Source of the DNA: Antedon mediterranea
Lineage: Eukaryota > Echinodermata > Crinoidea > Comatulida > Antedonidae
Reading direction: 5' to 3'
Assembly (NCBI RefSeq): GCF_964355755.1
Contig: NC_092678.1
Coordinates: 20,122,922-20,186,921, forward strand
Length of the DNA: 64,000 bases
A model generated the notes under the pieces. That model saw only the letters and a program-made list of their open reading frames with translations. It had not been told where the DNA came from and ran no database searches. The translations under genes were made by a program, and so were the position numbers. Shown here piece after piece: positions 1-13,629 of this stretch (within the stretch, counting starts at the first letter, position 1; every line of letters begins with the position of its first letter).

Positions 1-2460
1 CTCGGCTTTGCCTCGTTGATATAACCTTTCATCATTCACCTCGTGCCATTATTTGTACCATTGCACTCATAAACATTCATTATTTGTATAATATTTGATT
101 AACTTAGTAAGTTGACCTAGGCCTACATAAAAGAGTTTATAGTATTTCTACCCCTTTTAGGCCTATATATAAATAGTTTATTATGTTATATTATATTTAG
201 TGACGTCATGTTTTAGATTTATACAGACGAATATGATGTAATCACGTTAGTCTGGCAGGTGGTGTAGATATAGTTATAATAATTAGTTCGAAAAGGCTTC
301 CTAATAATAATTAAGCAATAATAAAAAAATATATAATACACAACGTTATCATGGCAAGACTATGCACACATTATCATTACAAACCCATTCATATTATATG
401 CTATATACACAAGCATGAGTGGATATTCGATTAATGTATACATATTTAACATACATTAATATATGTATGTTGCTTTATTTAACCAGCGTAATATTTCGAT
501 TCCCAATACAATGTCATGACTCTACATAATAATCAAAGAATATTTTGCTGCCATTTCGAATCAAGTACGCATGCAACGAAGCTGAAATTGTGATTTTAGT
601 TTCTCTGGAAAATGATTTGTAATTTTGAACGATCTAGATTCAGTTGACTTGTATAGTCAATGTATGTTACATTATATCATATATTCAGTGATTATTCAAG
701 GGCGCATATATTTTAATCTATGTTTTAAAATTGATATATGATACTATTATACTATATTGCACTGCTATAAACATTATTGTGCTTAAATGCTTTTTATTCA
801 TTTTTTCATTTCATTTCACAAAACATATTATCATTACTATACTATATTGCACTGCTAAAAGAATGTTGTGCTATAATGGACTTTGATTTTTTTTAAATGG
901 TAATACTTTTTGTATAGAATTATAATAATTATATAATTTTTAAAAGGTAATAATGATAATGTCATTTCCATTGTACTTTATTGCACTGCGTTACAAATAT
1001 TGTGCTATAAAGGCTTTAGATTTAAATAATATTCTGGAACTAGACATTCAATAGATTCGTATGACTCGTGAGTCTAGCTATAGTCTGTGTAGGGTTATAC
1101 TAACTATGTCTCTACCTCATGGATCGCAAACATTTCAAAGTATGGCAAGCCAATGCATGTCTGTAATATTGTCTACAGTTTTATTTCAACTTTGTGTGTG
1201 ATTCATAATTACATAATTTAGGCCACATTATTCCACAAGATTGGTTCAGCATTGTTATTTATATTGCTACTGTATATCCTATCGATCATAACCAATTCGT
1301 CTGTGTTTAATTTTGTTTAATTAATAAGACTATGTCTTTTTGAAGTGATTCGAGCGTGATATAAGAGGCGGTCGACCTTTACAAACCTAGTAATGCTAGA
1401 CTTACCGATCTTACAATGTTAATTTGTTTACTTACAAACGTGTCGATAGCCAAATCGTTATTTCAACAAACTTCTCTAGTCTAATTTTACATGTTTTGAC
1501 AATTGTGCTATTTGACCATATGAGTTTATTTTAACTGAACAACACATAGTGTATGTATATAACGTGCCTTAAACCAAAACAATATAATTTAGTTTGGCGG
1601 TACTGGTCTAATCAAGGATTATACCATTATGCTGTTTTTTGCACGTTGGTTGATCAAACCCGTTAGATTATTCTGTAGCATAGGACGTTGCATTAACATT
1701 GAAAATTTTCATCTGATTTGAGGATACGATATTTTAAAAAAGATATTAAAAATAAGGTTGCATTAACATTTAAGACAAGCGAGCAACTCGCATAATATAA
1801 TTCATGGAAACAGTTCGAGTGTTCATTCCATTAATGCCGTTTCCCCGTACTTCGTATAACATTTACGTTTAACCTCGCGTATCGCACGAAGATTACACGC
1901 GTTTAATAGATAATGGCGATTAATGAACGGTAGCTAGTTGATTGCTAAAGAGTAGTCTGGGTTCCAGACGAAGATTTGACTTAATGTAAATGTGGTACAT
2001 TAATATTAGTTAAAAGATAAATATTTTGGCACACATGGCGTTTCATACGTGTACTAGACAAACATTGAAAACCCTTGAAATAACTACAGACTATGGACAA
2101 GTCTACGGTAGCTAACGAGTATATTTTAGATTAAACCTAAGAATAACTCATTTTGTTTAAATTGAATAACTGGTTTATATTATTATTATACAGATAACCA
2201 AAAATCAAATTACTTTATTTCCTTGCAACATAATATTAGTAGTTTAGACAACGAGAGCGTATATTATCGTTATCCTCAAGGCAAAGTTAGTAATGATATT
2301 GTTGGTCGTAAATATATCCTAATTGGTACTGAGAGTAATTGAAATAAAAAGAAGTTTACCTTTATTCATTTCATACTCAACTGCGAGCACAAACTCGCCA
2401 GTTACAGGATGAGATAAACTAGTATATAGTATATCATGCTTATAATCTAAGTCTCATTTG
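1..2460. other. Gene-free A+T-rich stretch
   Basis: No coding region can be supported here. The only structure seen is a degenerate repeat at about 760-1010, where three blocks share the phrase TATTGCACTGC followed by ATTGTGCT, and a family D inverted-repeat element near 1953-2105, listed separately. Confidence 0.6.
1953..2105. mobile_element. Family D short inverted-repeat element, copy 1
   Basis: The left end reads TAGTCTGGGTTCCAGACG and the right end ACAGACTATGGACAAGTCTA, so the termini are imperfect inverted repeats around TAGTCTG. The internal phrase GGCACACATGGCGTTTCATA recurs in reverse complement beside the family D hairpin near 22911-22974. A second bounded copy is at 46046-46147. 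It has no coding capacity and looks like a MITE; the superfamily is not known. Confidence 0.5.
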
Positions 2461-2489
2461 AGGCTTAGGGAATGGAATTGAAAGAGTCG

Positions 2490-2575
2490 TGAGTAACGAC
2501 TCTGCTGGCACTAGGTCAAGATTGAACCACGGACCTTGGGATTGGAAGGCAAGCATATTAACCACCTTTTATTTA
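2490..2575 (-). mobile_element. tRNA-derived SINE remnant
   Basis: On the minus strand there is a B-box-like GGTTCAATC preceded by a tRNA-like arm (GCTTGCCTTCCAATCCCAAG). This is the usual look of the 5' tRNA-related head of a SINE. The A box is degenerate and no intact cloverleaf can be drawn, so a functional tRNA gene is not claimed. Confidence 0.45.
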
Positions 2576-3110
2576 TTTATTTAATTCTAATATCTTTATC
2601 CGGGGTAACACAATGGGGTAAAGAAAAACCTGTTTTACATCCTGGTCCTCATTAGTTTAGTGGAAATTAGTTTCGTGAAAAAGCGTCCTTATCTGGGCAA
2701 AGATTCGTTTAAAGTTCTGTTCAAATAATAACATATATATTTACCTTGTTTTAGTGAGCATATGAAATCAGTGGTAAAACGTATTTTCCTCATCAGTAAG
2801 ATTTACAGATCTCTTGTTGATAATCAATTTGTTAGAACATTTGAAATGTCCGTTGCATACCACTAGTGCCTCAAAAGTGATACTCGTCTTGTAAGTGGTT
2901 TGTATACAATGTAACACTGGAAGACAACAAAACTAATTGATATATCTGCAGTGTGCAACGTGAGTTGCGTCACCGAAAGTGCGTCGACAAGGAGTTTTTG
3001 ATGATTCCCAGAAATCTATGATCATGCGCAGAACGTTAAACTCAAACCTGGGTAGTTTAGTGCGGCGTTAATAAAACTGAATACGGACTCCAAAAATTGA
3101 CCAACTTTAG

Positions 3111-3284
3111 GACAATTTACACGGACGACGAATGGTAACCGTTAGCGGAAAACCGCGGAGCTTGTCTGACGTAGAATCTGTATCTATCCTAAATAGACCG
3201 TTCGCTTATAAATGGTTATAGGCCTGACATATATTCTGTATTTTGTATTACCATTACCCCTCGTCTGTGTCAATTGGCCTTTAC
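3111..3284. mobile_element. Family E MITE, copy 1
   Basis: The ends are inverted repeats: AATTTACACGGACGACG on the left and CTCGTCTGTGTCAATTGG on the right. The interior (AGCTTGTCTGACGTAGAATCTGT) matches the element at 26638-26824, so two copies define the family. Non-coding. Confidence 0.6.
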
Positions 3285-3289
3285 AGTAC

Positions 3290-4985
3290 TGATTATACCA
3301 TTTTTACTTTTGTCACTCGAACCGTACAGTGTTGATATCATAGAAGATAAATGTTAATAAAAAAACAGGATAGAATCACGGAATAATAATTACTATAAGG
3401 TTTATACGTACGCGTCGTGACGTTTTCTCCCAAACCCTTCCCACCATGCGTCGCACACGATATTTGCGATAAACCTTATTACTACTCATTGGTAGGGGCT
3501 ATTTTCCGGTTCCATATTGTTGTTCCATATTGTTTATATTCAAGTCCTCAATTGCATAATAATAACATGAAGGAATTCCTCAATGCTCACTACCTTGCAT
3601 TAAGAAACAAACTGCCTCGTTGATGAGGTGTTTAATTATATAATTAGTTTCATAATTAAATTATAAATACATTGTTTAATTCCTTATAATGGTTACGTTG
3701 CATATTTAAATTAGGATGCAAAATCGCCAGTGTCAAAAAGTGGTTGACGCGCGCGTGCCTTTATTGTTGCCTGAGTTTGACCGCGCTCGTGACGTTTTGT
3801 TTACGCGATCGCGCTGTCGCCCAGATGAGATATTCGTAACATTATCGAGAAATCAATCTTCGACCTTATAAAAATAAAAATGAAAAATAAATGAACAGGA
3901 ATCCGATCCATTTGTACACAGCCAGCGATATAAATTCAACGTTGCATTTATTGCGTCGAAAACATGCAATGTATCATATTATTGTAACTCACATTACACT
4001 ACTCAGACAACCTTATTGAATATCCAACGTTTTGCTGAGGTTCAACGCAGGTGAATTGGATTTTTTATTCAGAATATTCAGAAATAAGAACATTATAAAG
4101 CTGATAAAGCTTAGTTTAATAGATTTGTTTCGTGGACTGCGTTAAACACATCATGCATTCTGCGGTTTCCTTTAATTGAATAAAATAAATTAAACAGTAA
4201 AACCTTAATAATAATCATGTTTAAAGTATTGTTGACGATATGAATAGGCTATTAATAAAATTTAATGGCATAACCCAACCTAAATGTAAATCCGATTATC
4301 ACTATCCTATACAAATTGGTTAATACATTATAATTATGTATTGCCTATTATGTGACGCCTCTGTTATAGACCGAACCTAACCTACCCCAATTTTAATGAA
4401 TTATTCATGATTTCTGCCTTAATTAGATAGGAAAAAAAATAATGCATCCGGGCCAATGCACAGAAAACAAAGTAATTATACTATCCTATTTGGCAAATGT
4501 TTTGAAAAGTATATTTCCATGTTAAAAAATGACATGCTCTTTTCTCTAAGTTTTAATTTAAATTTATGAATTTTGATTGATAGCGATTAAATCGTACATT
4601 CACACTTCGTATATTAAACGAACGGATTAAATGAGAAAAATGATACAAAGTGCTCGGTTCATTATTCTTGTAATTATGATGTAATTACGTACAAAACGTA
4701 GACAAAGTGTTAAATAATATTTTATATACACATATAATACATCTGAAGGGAATGAACACTGTCCAGGTTCAAAGGTCATATATCTGATATCGAAGTGTAG
4801 CATAGTTTTCCAATTCCGTAATAATTTGTACGGCACGCGAGATTATATTATAACCCAACACGCACGCTTATAACAAGTTTTTAAGTAAATTTGAGTCCGG
4901 GTTTACATTTAGTAATTGAGTCGCTCAAATAGTATTTAATAAATAGAATCTAAATAAACAAGTAATATTAGTACTGCCACAAAGA
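3290..4985. other. Gene-free stretch
   Basis: A+T-rich sequence with scattered stops on all frames. The longest open frames (about 70 codons) resemble no protein known to me and lack splice or promoter context. Confidence 0.55.
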
Positions 4986-4989
4986 AAAG

Positions 4990-5185
4990 AGAGTACGCGC
5001 GCGTTCAAATGTCGATGAATATAATGTGTATAAATACGCGCGCGCCACCAAATGGCGGTAGAAGAATGTTTTTGCCTTTTTTACGCGCGCGTTCAAACAC
5101 TGATGATGAATGTGTACTTCTTTATACGCGCGCGTTCAAACACTGATAAATATTTACAACTTTGTACGCGCATTCAAATGCTGAT
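4990..5185. repeat. Degenerate repeat around ACGCGCGCGTTCAAA
   Basis: The word ACGCGCGCGTTCAAA or a close variant recurs about four times at intervals of roughly 45-65 bases, each followed by a CTGAT or TCGATGA phrase. It is an old minisatellite with alternating purine-pyrimidine GC tracts. Confidence 0.5.
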
Positions 5186-6375
5186 AAAATAGATAATTAT
5201 ATTTGTCTTGTTCGTAAGTGTCACTGAAGATAACAGCCACTAAAATTAAAACTAAGCCCTGGCAAGGCCTCCAAGTAAACCTTCATAATCGACCTGATTT
5301 ATGATACTATTACTGCTTCGTATTAGGTGATTGGTTATTTAGGTATTCATTTTAAGTATGATGCGTTATGAGTTCGTCCATATTTATAGTCAAAGCATTC
5401 ATTTCTTTAAGTAACATATCGTAGTTGCTGGTATTATAATTATTATTAAGACGCTGGCTATTTAACAATCGCAATGATATGATAAAATTATATATTAACA
5501 AAACACTGGCCTAGTGTTAGGTTTTACAAAAGCTAGAAATGTTTTCTTGATGTTTTTTTTTTAATGGGAAATAAAGTAAATGGGAGTAGGCTATGTTTGT
5601 GTATCTTTTTTTTTCGAGATGAGTGATATAGACTTCGAGTATCATTTCAAACATTTTAATCTCAACTAATTCGTAGTCTTGAATCGAATCAACCCATCTT
5701 TCCTTTGCCGGTGACCGCGCCCCATAAATTATTTGAAATAGAAAGCCGCAAAGTAAGAGAAAATGGTGTCAAAAATTGTGACCGGCCTATAGTTATTATT
5801 ATTTATGCACGTGTTGTTTCATTTAACTTGATCGTGATATTTTTTTAAGCCTTTTGAGCACAAAGTTTGTTTAGGCGAATATTTACTTCCATTAACATTT
5901 TGACATTAACATTATAATGTAGTAATGTTTATTGAGATGTCTGAGTTGTAATGGCTGTCAAGGGTTATTACCTTCTGATAAACGGGATAAAAGAAGACCT
6001 ACTACCAAATTGGAAATTTGAATTAGGAGGTCATAGAGCATAACTCATCTATGATCGTTGTCTTTTCTTATCTCTTTCGCTTAATTCCGGGTTATTTTTT
6101 TCTTTCTTGTACTTTCCAATTTCCGATTACATCCATTTCGAGTTTTAATTACAGTTAGGCCTAATTAGACATTCCATGACGTAATTTCGAAAACGAACGT
6201 ACCCATTAATTTTTGAAGATGGACATTTATTACACATTCCGTAATTTGCGATTACTTCCACAAAGAAGCATTTTAGTTAATCCAGGGAGTTGTTATTAGA
6301 CAACTCCCTGGTTAATCAATACAATAGCCCGTCAAAATGAAGACAGCAGCATACTCATACGCATACTGTCTGTAT
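5186..6375. other. Gene-free stretch with a small perfect inverted repeat
   Basis: No gene is seen. At about 6282-6313 the phrase CCAGGGAGTTGT and its reverse complement ACAACTCCCTGG flank a short loop, a small perfect hairpin of unknown origin. Confidence 0.45.
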
Positions 6376-6379
6376 TCAG

Positions 6380-6760
6380 TTAGTGTTGGGATTAGGATTA
6401 GTGTTGGGATTATGATTAGGGTTAGGATTAGTGTTACGATTAGTGTTAGGATTCGGATTAGTGTTACGATTAGTGTTATGATTGGGATTAGTGTTACGAT
6501 TAGTGTTAGGATTAATGTTAGGATTAGGATTAGTTTTAGGATTAGTGTTATGATTAATGTTAGGATTAGTGTTATGATTAAAATTAGGATTAGTGTTTAC
6601 TGTTACTAGTCCTACGATTAGTGTTTGGATTAGGATTAGTGATTATGATTTGTATTATTATTAATATTAGGATTTAGCTTAGAATTAGTGTTATGATTAG
6701 GGTTATGATTAGTGTTAGGAGTAATATTAATACTTCGGATTAAGATTACTTAGGATTAGT
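6380..6760. repeat. 12-bp minisatellite (ATTAGTGTTAGG)
   Basis: About 30 imperfect copies of ATTAGTGTTAGG and variants (GTTACG, GTTATG). Because 12 is divisible by three the plus strand stays open for 90 codons, giving a repetitive Ile-Ser-Val-Arg peptide that is not a gene. It resembles degenerate telomere sequence (TTAGGG) only superficially. Confidence 0.85.
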
Positions 6761-7718
6761 GTATTCATATTGATGGCCCGAATATATCTCGCATGCCAGG
6801 AATGATCTGTTTCAGTCTTGAGGGTTTCGATTTACTACTTACACTCATGTATGAATTATCATTTACCACACCGAGTGGCCTCTTTCTAAATTCTGCAAAA
6901 TTTAATTCTAAATGATTGTACTGAATTATTTTCTCGAGATTGTATTTTATGTTTTCTATGATGTTATCTTCTTGAATAAACGCCAATATTTGTCAGTCAT
7001 TCATGTTGTGTTTAACCTGAATAAATCAATATTTAAACCAACATTAATGTATGAATGAATGCATGAATGAATTTTTTTTCATGAGTACTCGAAACACTCG
7101 AATCGCTGCTATATCAACAACGTTTGCCACGACAGTCATCTAGCTTAAGTATCAGTCATTTTTCAAACAGTAATTGAAATTGTCGTCTATATTAATTTGT
7201 CATAAATATCTATGTATGTTCTTTGTTATAGAAGTCATTTTTTGTTTATTTTAATCAGTTCGGACATTATTATGCAGATTGACAAGAATATAGAAATACG
7301 CATATTAATTCTTTTTATACCTCATAATACACTCGTCTACGACAGGTTAATAAATATTAGTTAATACATTATTTGATATTAGTTGTTGATGATAGGTATG
7401 GAAGGCGCAAACTGAAAAAAACACCTGATTCAGATTAAGAATTAACGTAAATTCCTTCACGTAGAATTAAGAATTTGTTCGATTATTTTTACTTTAATTC
7501 ATTTTGACAAAGAAACGCTTAATAGCCACGTGATTCCTTACAACGCGCCCACGTGACGTTCATGTTAAAACATTTGTAATGTTAAATATGTTACAGTAGC
7601 GTACGTTACTGTATATGCATTAAAATAGTGTGCATTGCCATACATTTTATATATTCGTTTGCTACTAAAATATATTAGTAATTACAACATTCTCCATGAC
7701 TTAATACCGTATCTGTAC

Positions 7719-7903
7719 TAAAGCTTGGTTCCCACTAGAACGTAACGCAAGGACGTAAACGCAACGCAAGCGTTTTAACCAATGACAGGCGAAGTTATAG
7801 ACAGTTAGCAATCACAAGCGAATAAGCCATCGCTTGTGATTGGTCAATTCACTTGCGTAGCGTTACGTCCTTGCGTTGCGTCGCTAGTGGGAACCACGCT
7901 TTA
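7719..7903. mobile_element. Family B palindromic MITE, copy 1
   Basis: The ends are TAAAGCTTGGTTCCCACTAG and CTAGTGGGAACCACGCTTTA, near-perfect inverted repeats bounded by TA, as in Tc1/mariner-type target duplications. The arms carry ACGCAACGCAAGGACGTAA and the CCAATCACAAGCGA box seen in every family B copy. It is one of the most complete copies in the window, about 185 bp, non-coding, and nearly a full-length hairpin. Confidence 0.8.
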
Positions 7904-7909
7904 GGCATG

Positions 7910-8880
7910 GTCTACCAGCACTGGACACTGCCATTATCTCTCTATCTGTAATTACCAGTGAATTTTACACACCAAAACACAATCTTTTAGCATATTAACA
8001 CTTATTTATCAATATTTTGTATCATCATTCATATGAATTACTCTCTATACCCATCCATCCTTACAATTATTATTTCCATAATTATTTAATCATTTATCAA
8101 TTATGGTTATCATTATCGTTAATATCAACACAACCTATTATCATTTTCATCATATTTATCTATGTTGTTAACATATTCACATCATCATGTTTTTCAAAAA
8201 ATAATATTTATATCAATTAATCGTGATAACTTCCGATTGCAGCCTTTTATAATATAATTTTCATAATAAATATGGTTTACGAAATGTATTAAATGCATGA
8301 AAATCAATGCATTTCATCTCATTTCAGACGTGTAATACTATGTTGGCTTATTCCATACGGCTACAAATCGTTATGCTTATGTAATGTATTAAACTACGAT
8401 TTGTAGTCAGCATTTTATTCACAGTCATACATCACCACATACAGAATTACACTCGTGTTTTTAAATCACGCATTATAAAGTCGTTAGGACGAATCTCGCC
8501 AAATGCAATTGAAAAAAAAATCTATCGTTTGGAATTTACTTAACATGCCCGTATAGTCTGTCTGTTACTTACTAAAGTATCTACTAAATATTTAAATATA
8601 CTGTTTTGTAATTCTATAAACGATGAAAATCATATACTTTAGCATGAGTACTGTAATTTGCAAGGTATGTATAGTGAGCGTGCATTTGTTGATAACAATT
8701 TCCGTTTATTATCAATATCATTCCATCATCACCTTCATCACTCTCAATTTTCTTAATTTATATCACAAAAGTCAAGATAATTCAAAGCTAAATTTAATAC
8801 ACAACGTTATTTATACAGAATACAGAAACAGTGGCATGTAAAACCATAATTATTATAGTCCGACTCGTCAACAAGAGCGT
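7910..8880. other. Gene-free stretch
   Basis: A+T-rich, no coding region supported. At about 8360-8405 the phrase CTACAAATCGT and its reverse complement ACGATTTGTAG form a loose inverted repeat. Confidence 0.45.
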
Positions 8881-8885
8881 AATGT

Positions 8886-9006
8886 TGGCGCGCGCGTATC
8901 ATCATCTGAATGCGCGCGTATTATCACCTGAAAGCTTGCGTATCATCATCTGGAAGCGCGAGTATCATCATCTAAAAGTGCGCGTATCCTCAACTGAAAG
9001 CACGCG
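8886..9006. repeat. 24-bp minisatellite (GCGCGCGTATCATCATCTGAAA)
   Basis: Five imperfect units of about 24 bases alternate a GCGCGCGTAT block with CATCATCTGAAA. The open frame across it is a by-product of a period divisible by three. Confidence 0.7.
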
Positions 9007-9079
9007 GTCAATATCGACGTGGTGTACAAAGGTAACTATTATTGATATCAGGTTTTCAACGCGCGCGTTTCCTTTTTTT

Positions 9080-10845
9080 CATGACGTCTCTTCATACTGA
9101 ATTCATATTTATTCTATTACATCAATTTAACCAAGCAATCGTTGCTGTTAACCTCAAACCTTCGTCATGCATAAAATAAATGTTATGACATCCACATCAA
9201 TTGTTGAAATATCGTCGCGTTATTATATTTCCATAAACAAAACGTCTGTATGATAAACGAAGAGGAAATCCTAGCTTGCGCGGGGAACGTGCAGTGCGTA
9301 TTAACTAAAAAAAGTATTAAAGGCCTAATATTATTATAAAAATGATATAAATTAAAAATGACTTAAGGTGTATACGAATTTTCGGGAGTCAAAAGTAGGT
9401 TCAACATTCCTACAATTGTCATCAATATTGGTACGCGCATCTCATCGTCGTAGCTTCAGTAGCTCATCACATGGCCCACCGATCCACTATTGCACTGTTT
9501 AATATAAAATAATGTATAACTTACGTTTTTAGTTGTGAATCCTCATATACATAGCGTTATTCACAGCCGTTCAGTAATAGAGTGTTGTCGCTCTATGAGC
9601 ATACTTCTAATCCATTAAATTGCCTTATCGTTCTGAAGTTGTACTTACAGAAAAATCATCCTGATCTGCTTTCGAATGAACTCATTTAACTCACGTTAGA
9701 GGGTGCTAGTACTTGTTCTCAGTACATCTTCTATGGACATTGGAAGCATTGCTTCCGAAATTATTATTTAACGCCCTCAAGTATTACCACAACAGATGAG
9801 TACAAACTGTGTTGATCTAAAAAAAATATTGTGATATGATATATTTACCGCCCACCATATTATCTACTAACATTTATTTTAATATTTATCTAATTCAATA
9901 ATATATTATATATATATATTTTTTATTTTTTTTTTTGTCTTCCTTCAAAATTATATAATGTAACCTAAATCTAAATAAAATAAATAAATAATACAGTACT
10001 AAAAATAAGACTAAATAGTATAATAAAAATAGTATCACGTTTAATTAAATTACAAATAACTATTAAAATTAAATATAAGAACAAATAATCATATAGGCCT
10101 AACAGGTGCATTTATTTTAATAATAACAGTATCATAAAATCAATTAGCAATTATATATATATATATACCGGTATATATTTTTTTTTTTTTATTTTTTTTT
10201 TATTAATAATAATGATAATATATTCGCTTTAAACTTGAACATATTAAGAATACTGATAATAAATAGATAATAACATTAACTCCATCATATAGGTTAAGTA
10301 TTGTTCGATCTGTAAGATTACCTTGTTTTTACTATTTCATTTTACTTGTATAATTCGCTTCTTAGTTAAGACTTAAATGTTATTTTTTGATACTTTTATT
10401 TTTGTTTTTACACTGCCTTGTAAATTAACGCACCGTCTTATAAACGTGTGCCGCTGATACAAAAGCGTTTGTTCAATAAATTTATCTATCTCCCTCTATG
10501 GATTGGTAGTTTTCCCAGGGCACTCCACTCTGTGACGTCATGAATTACTTACTTGTGGCCTTTTGTCATTTTTGTCTCTGCCAGCAGTATAGGAATGCTG
10601 TAATATATATAGTAATCGTAGTATACAAATAATGAATGGTTATCAGCTGGCAGCCACGCCCTGACATTTTCATACGTCAGAACAGTCTTTTTTTCGTAGG
10701 CCTACAAGAAAAGCTGAACAAGAATATTACACTCTTACGTAAGAGTGCACTATAATATTTATTTTATCTCATGACCCGCAATCCTCCAATCAATATCAAG
10801 AATCTACTTTTGTGTGTTATAATGCTACGAAGCTAATTTCGACCC
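9080..10845. other. Gene-free A+T-rich stretch with microsatellites
   Basis: No gene is seen. It includes TA runs at about 9900-9920 and 10150-10175 next to T-rich tracts, and long AATAAATA-like sequence. Confidence 0.5.
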
Positions 10846-10850
10846 TAGAT

Positions 10851-11001
10851 TGGTTGGTTCCGACTAGAGACGCAACAAAAAGACGTGCCATAACGCAAGG
10901 TAAATTATTTGACCAATCACAAGCGATGGGTTATTCGAACTGTCACTGGTTAATTGGGCAACTCGCTTGCGTCGCGTCTCTATAATGGGAACAAAACTTT
11001 A
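10851..11001. mobile_element. Family B MITE, copy 2
   Basis: Reads TGGTTCCGACTAGAGACGCAAC at the left and TTGCGTCGCGTCTCTATAATGGGAACAAAAC at the right (shortened here to key words), with the central CCAATCACAAGCGATGG. It is a diverged palindromic copy without coding sequence. Confidence 0.65.
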
Positions 11002-12040
11002 ATAGTGTATATACGGTAGTTGAATGTGACTGAAATAGAAAGAATGGGGGTGTGGTTGTAGGGTATTATTAGCAAATATATGAGACACAAGCTATAATAC
11101 GTTACTAAATTAAATCAGTTGAAAATCGACCTAAATAACTTAAATTATCTAGTAAACTAAGTGGAGATCTGTTGTTTGATTTAACGCCTTAACGATCCCA
11201 TGGGATACGAGTTTGTCATTAAATAAGGAATAACCACATGATCAACGTCACGGATTGTCACTTTCGTACGCAACGCCTTCCATTTCTCCCTGCAGGTTAC
11301 CTTCAGTGAATAGAAACTTGAGTTTATTCCGAAAATAATTTGCATAATGTGTCGTTGTTTGTCTGTTTGCGTAATAGATTATTGCAACAACAGTGAAGTC
11401 ACACTCCTTTGGTGATAAGATTTTGCTCTCTCCAGGATTGTTTGTGATAGCTAACGGTTTTACATGTGAAGTGAATCTACAAAGATAACTTATTTGGTTT
11501 CAAATCGACTGATATTCAGCGAGTAATTCTTGTTGACATGTTTAAACACAATTTAATGTTGGTTTTAGAATAGTATTTCCACTTTTATATATATTTTAAG
11601 TTAGTAATGAATATTTAAAAAAAAAATTAAATGGATTCGAGGTGATGATCGAAATACTGTACCATTATTCTTCCCCAGAGAAAGTTTGTTTGTTCACATC
11701 TATAGAGGGCGCTTTCTTTGTGTGCCTTTGTTTTATTTCTCGCGACAAATTGGTTGATTTTATTATGTACAAGCTATTTATGGTAGTACTATACTATACT
11801 AATTTACAGTAGCAGTTTCAAACCCATTGACGTTTCTGGTTTAGGCCAGAAAAAACACACTTGTTTCTAACATTTTGAACAATGCTGACGTCATAGTCAT
11901 AGCGCCCTCTGAGATGTATTAGAATACGAATGATGATTGGTGTTCCTGCATCATCTCGTTGGGTGTGGTGAGAATCTAAAAACTATAGTTTTGTTCAAAA
12001 TGTGAAATTTTTTTGTACAGAATAAAGACAGAACTACATC

Positions 12041-12130
12041 GTGTCCAAATTTAGAAACTGTCCAATTTAGAGAAACTGTCCAATTTAGAGAAACTGCCCA
12101 ATTTAGAGAAACTGTCCAATTTAGAGAAAT
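12041..12130. repeat. 18-bp minisatellite (AAACTGTCCAATTTAGAG)
   Basis: About five units of AAACTGTCCAATTTAGAG in tandem. Decayed relatives (CCAAAATGT, CCAATATGAAT) continue for several hundred bases, suggesting that a larger old array ends near 12480. Confidence 0.75.
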
Positions 12131-12747
12131 CCAGAGTTGTTGAAATGCTATCCAGAATAGCGACAGTGTCCAAAATGTTAGAAGCTTTCCAATATGAATT
12201 CCAATTTGCTCAAAATGTTATTTGTTTTCCGGAATAACGACAGGAGAGGTCGAAAATGAAGTTAACTGTTACATGTATATACCAATATAGAGAAACTCTG
12301 ATATTCGTCCAAAATGTGAACATTTTGTCAAAAGAAAACAACGGGTATGTTGTGTCTAAAAATATAGCAACTATCCAATTAAAGACATTTTTCAAAATGT
12401 GTCCAAAATGATCTCTTTTCTTCAGAATAACAAAGTTGTAGGCCAACAGTACAATTGTGTCCAAAGACACTCTCCATTTCCATATTTCACACGTTGGGGA
12501 AAAATAATCTACCAGAGTACGCATTTTAATCAGATCATTACACGATAAAAAAAAAAGCTCATAAACTTAGCATTTGTTCCACATTTTTTTTTAATCAAAG
12601 CAGGTTTCATCATCATCACCGTTGCTCGCTAATCATGTTGTACTTAATAATATTACAAACTCAAACCTTACATAAAAATAATTTACATTATAATCTGCAA
12701 ATTAAAACATAGTCTCAGATTACACAGTTTAGTTAAAGTTCATTACT

Positions 12748-12892
12748 CAATACTTGGTGCCATTACGACGCAATTAAATTAATTTGACCAATCATAAGCG
12801 AGAATTCGGATGATTCGTCGCTTGTGATTGGACAAACTATACTTGATGTGGTTTAACATTGTTGTCTTGTCTCCTAGTGGGAACGAAGCCTA
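12748..12892. mobile_element. Family B MITE, copy 3
   Basis: The central box TTTGACCAATCATAAGCGA is paired with TCGCTTGTGATTGGACAAA, and the right end reads CTCCTAGTGGGAACGAAGC. The left end is diverged. Confidence 0.6.
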
Positions 12893-12928
12893 ATGCTCTT
12901 AACTCACTACTGTATGGTAGTAGTCAAC

Positions 12929-13087
12929 AGTTTGGTTCCAACTAGGAAGCAACACTAGAACATAAACGCAACCACAAGTTGACCAATTACAAGCGATGAA
13001 TTATTCAAACTATCGCTTGTAATTGATCAACTCGCTTGCGTTGCGCTTACGTCCTTGCGTTGCGATCTAGTTGGAACCAATCTTTAA
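12929..13087. mobile_element. Family B MITE, copy 4
   Basis: The left end TTTGGTTCCAACTAGGAAGC pairs with the right end CTAGTTGGAACCAATCTTTA. The centre has ACCAATTACAAGCGATGAAT and its complement. Only about 40 bases separate it from copy 3. Confidence 0.7.
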
Positions 13088-13629
13088 TATTGTCTCTATT
13101 GTGACAATTACTCCATATACCGTATTATATAAAGAAGAAAGACGTACATAAAAAACGTAATCAAATGTCATATAATATTGCAAGCATGATCAAAGACGTT
13201 ATAAAAAATAACGTATATTAGAAATAAATAATAGTTCTTTAACCATTTGTTCTTTTTTCATTAGGCTTAAAGAAATTAAAACACACTCTACATATATAAA
13301 ATAATGACATTAGTAAATAAATAAATATATAAATAAATGATATATGCACACACACTGTTAACTATATTTTTAAAATAAATGACTATTTAGGCTTTTATTA
13401 CGTAAAATAAACACGCTCCTTTCGACTTTTAGAGAATTGTATTTTTTTGTCTTTATGTTTTGTATTAAAGTTGTTTATTCTCACGCATATCTGCTGAATA
13501 ATTATAAAGAGAACTCACACACATGTTGTCTTTCGTTCCATTATTCCATAAATTGTGGAAAAATAGAACAGTATATCAGTCACGTGATTGCAGGACATCC
13601 AAGATATGAGTATTGCATCCTGGGTAATC

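Noticed and set aside
2490-2575. Functional tRNA gene
   Set aside because: B box only; the A box and cloverleaf are broken, which fits a SINE remnant better.
6337-6609. 90-codon ORF rich in Ile-Ser-Val-Arg
   Set aside because: Translation of a 12-bp minisatellite; no promoter, splice or domain support.
6380-6760. Interstitial telomere sequence
   Set aside because: The unit is ATTAGTGTTAGG-like with period 12; true TTAGGG runs are absent.
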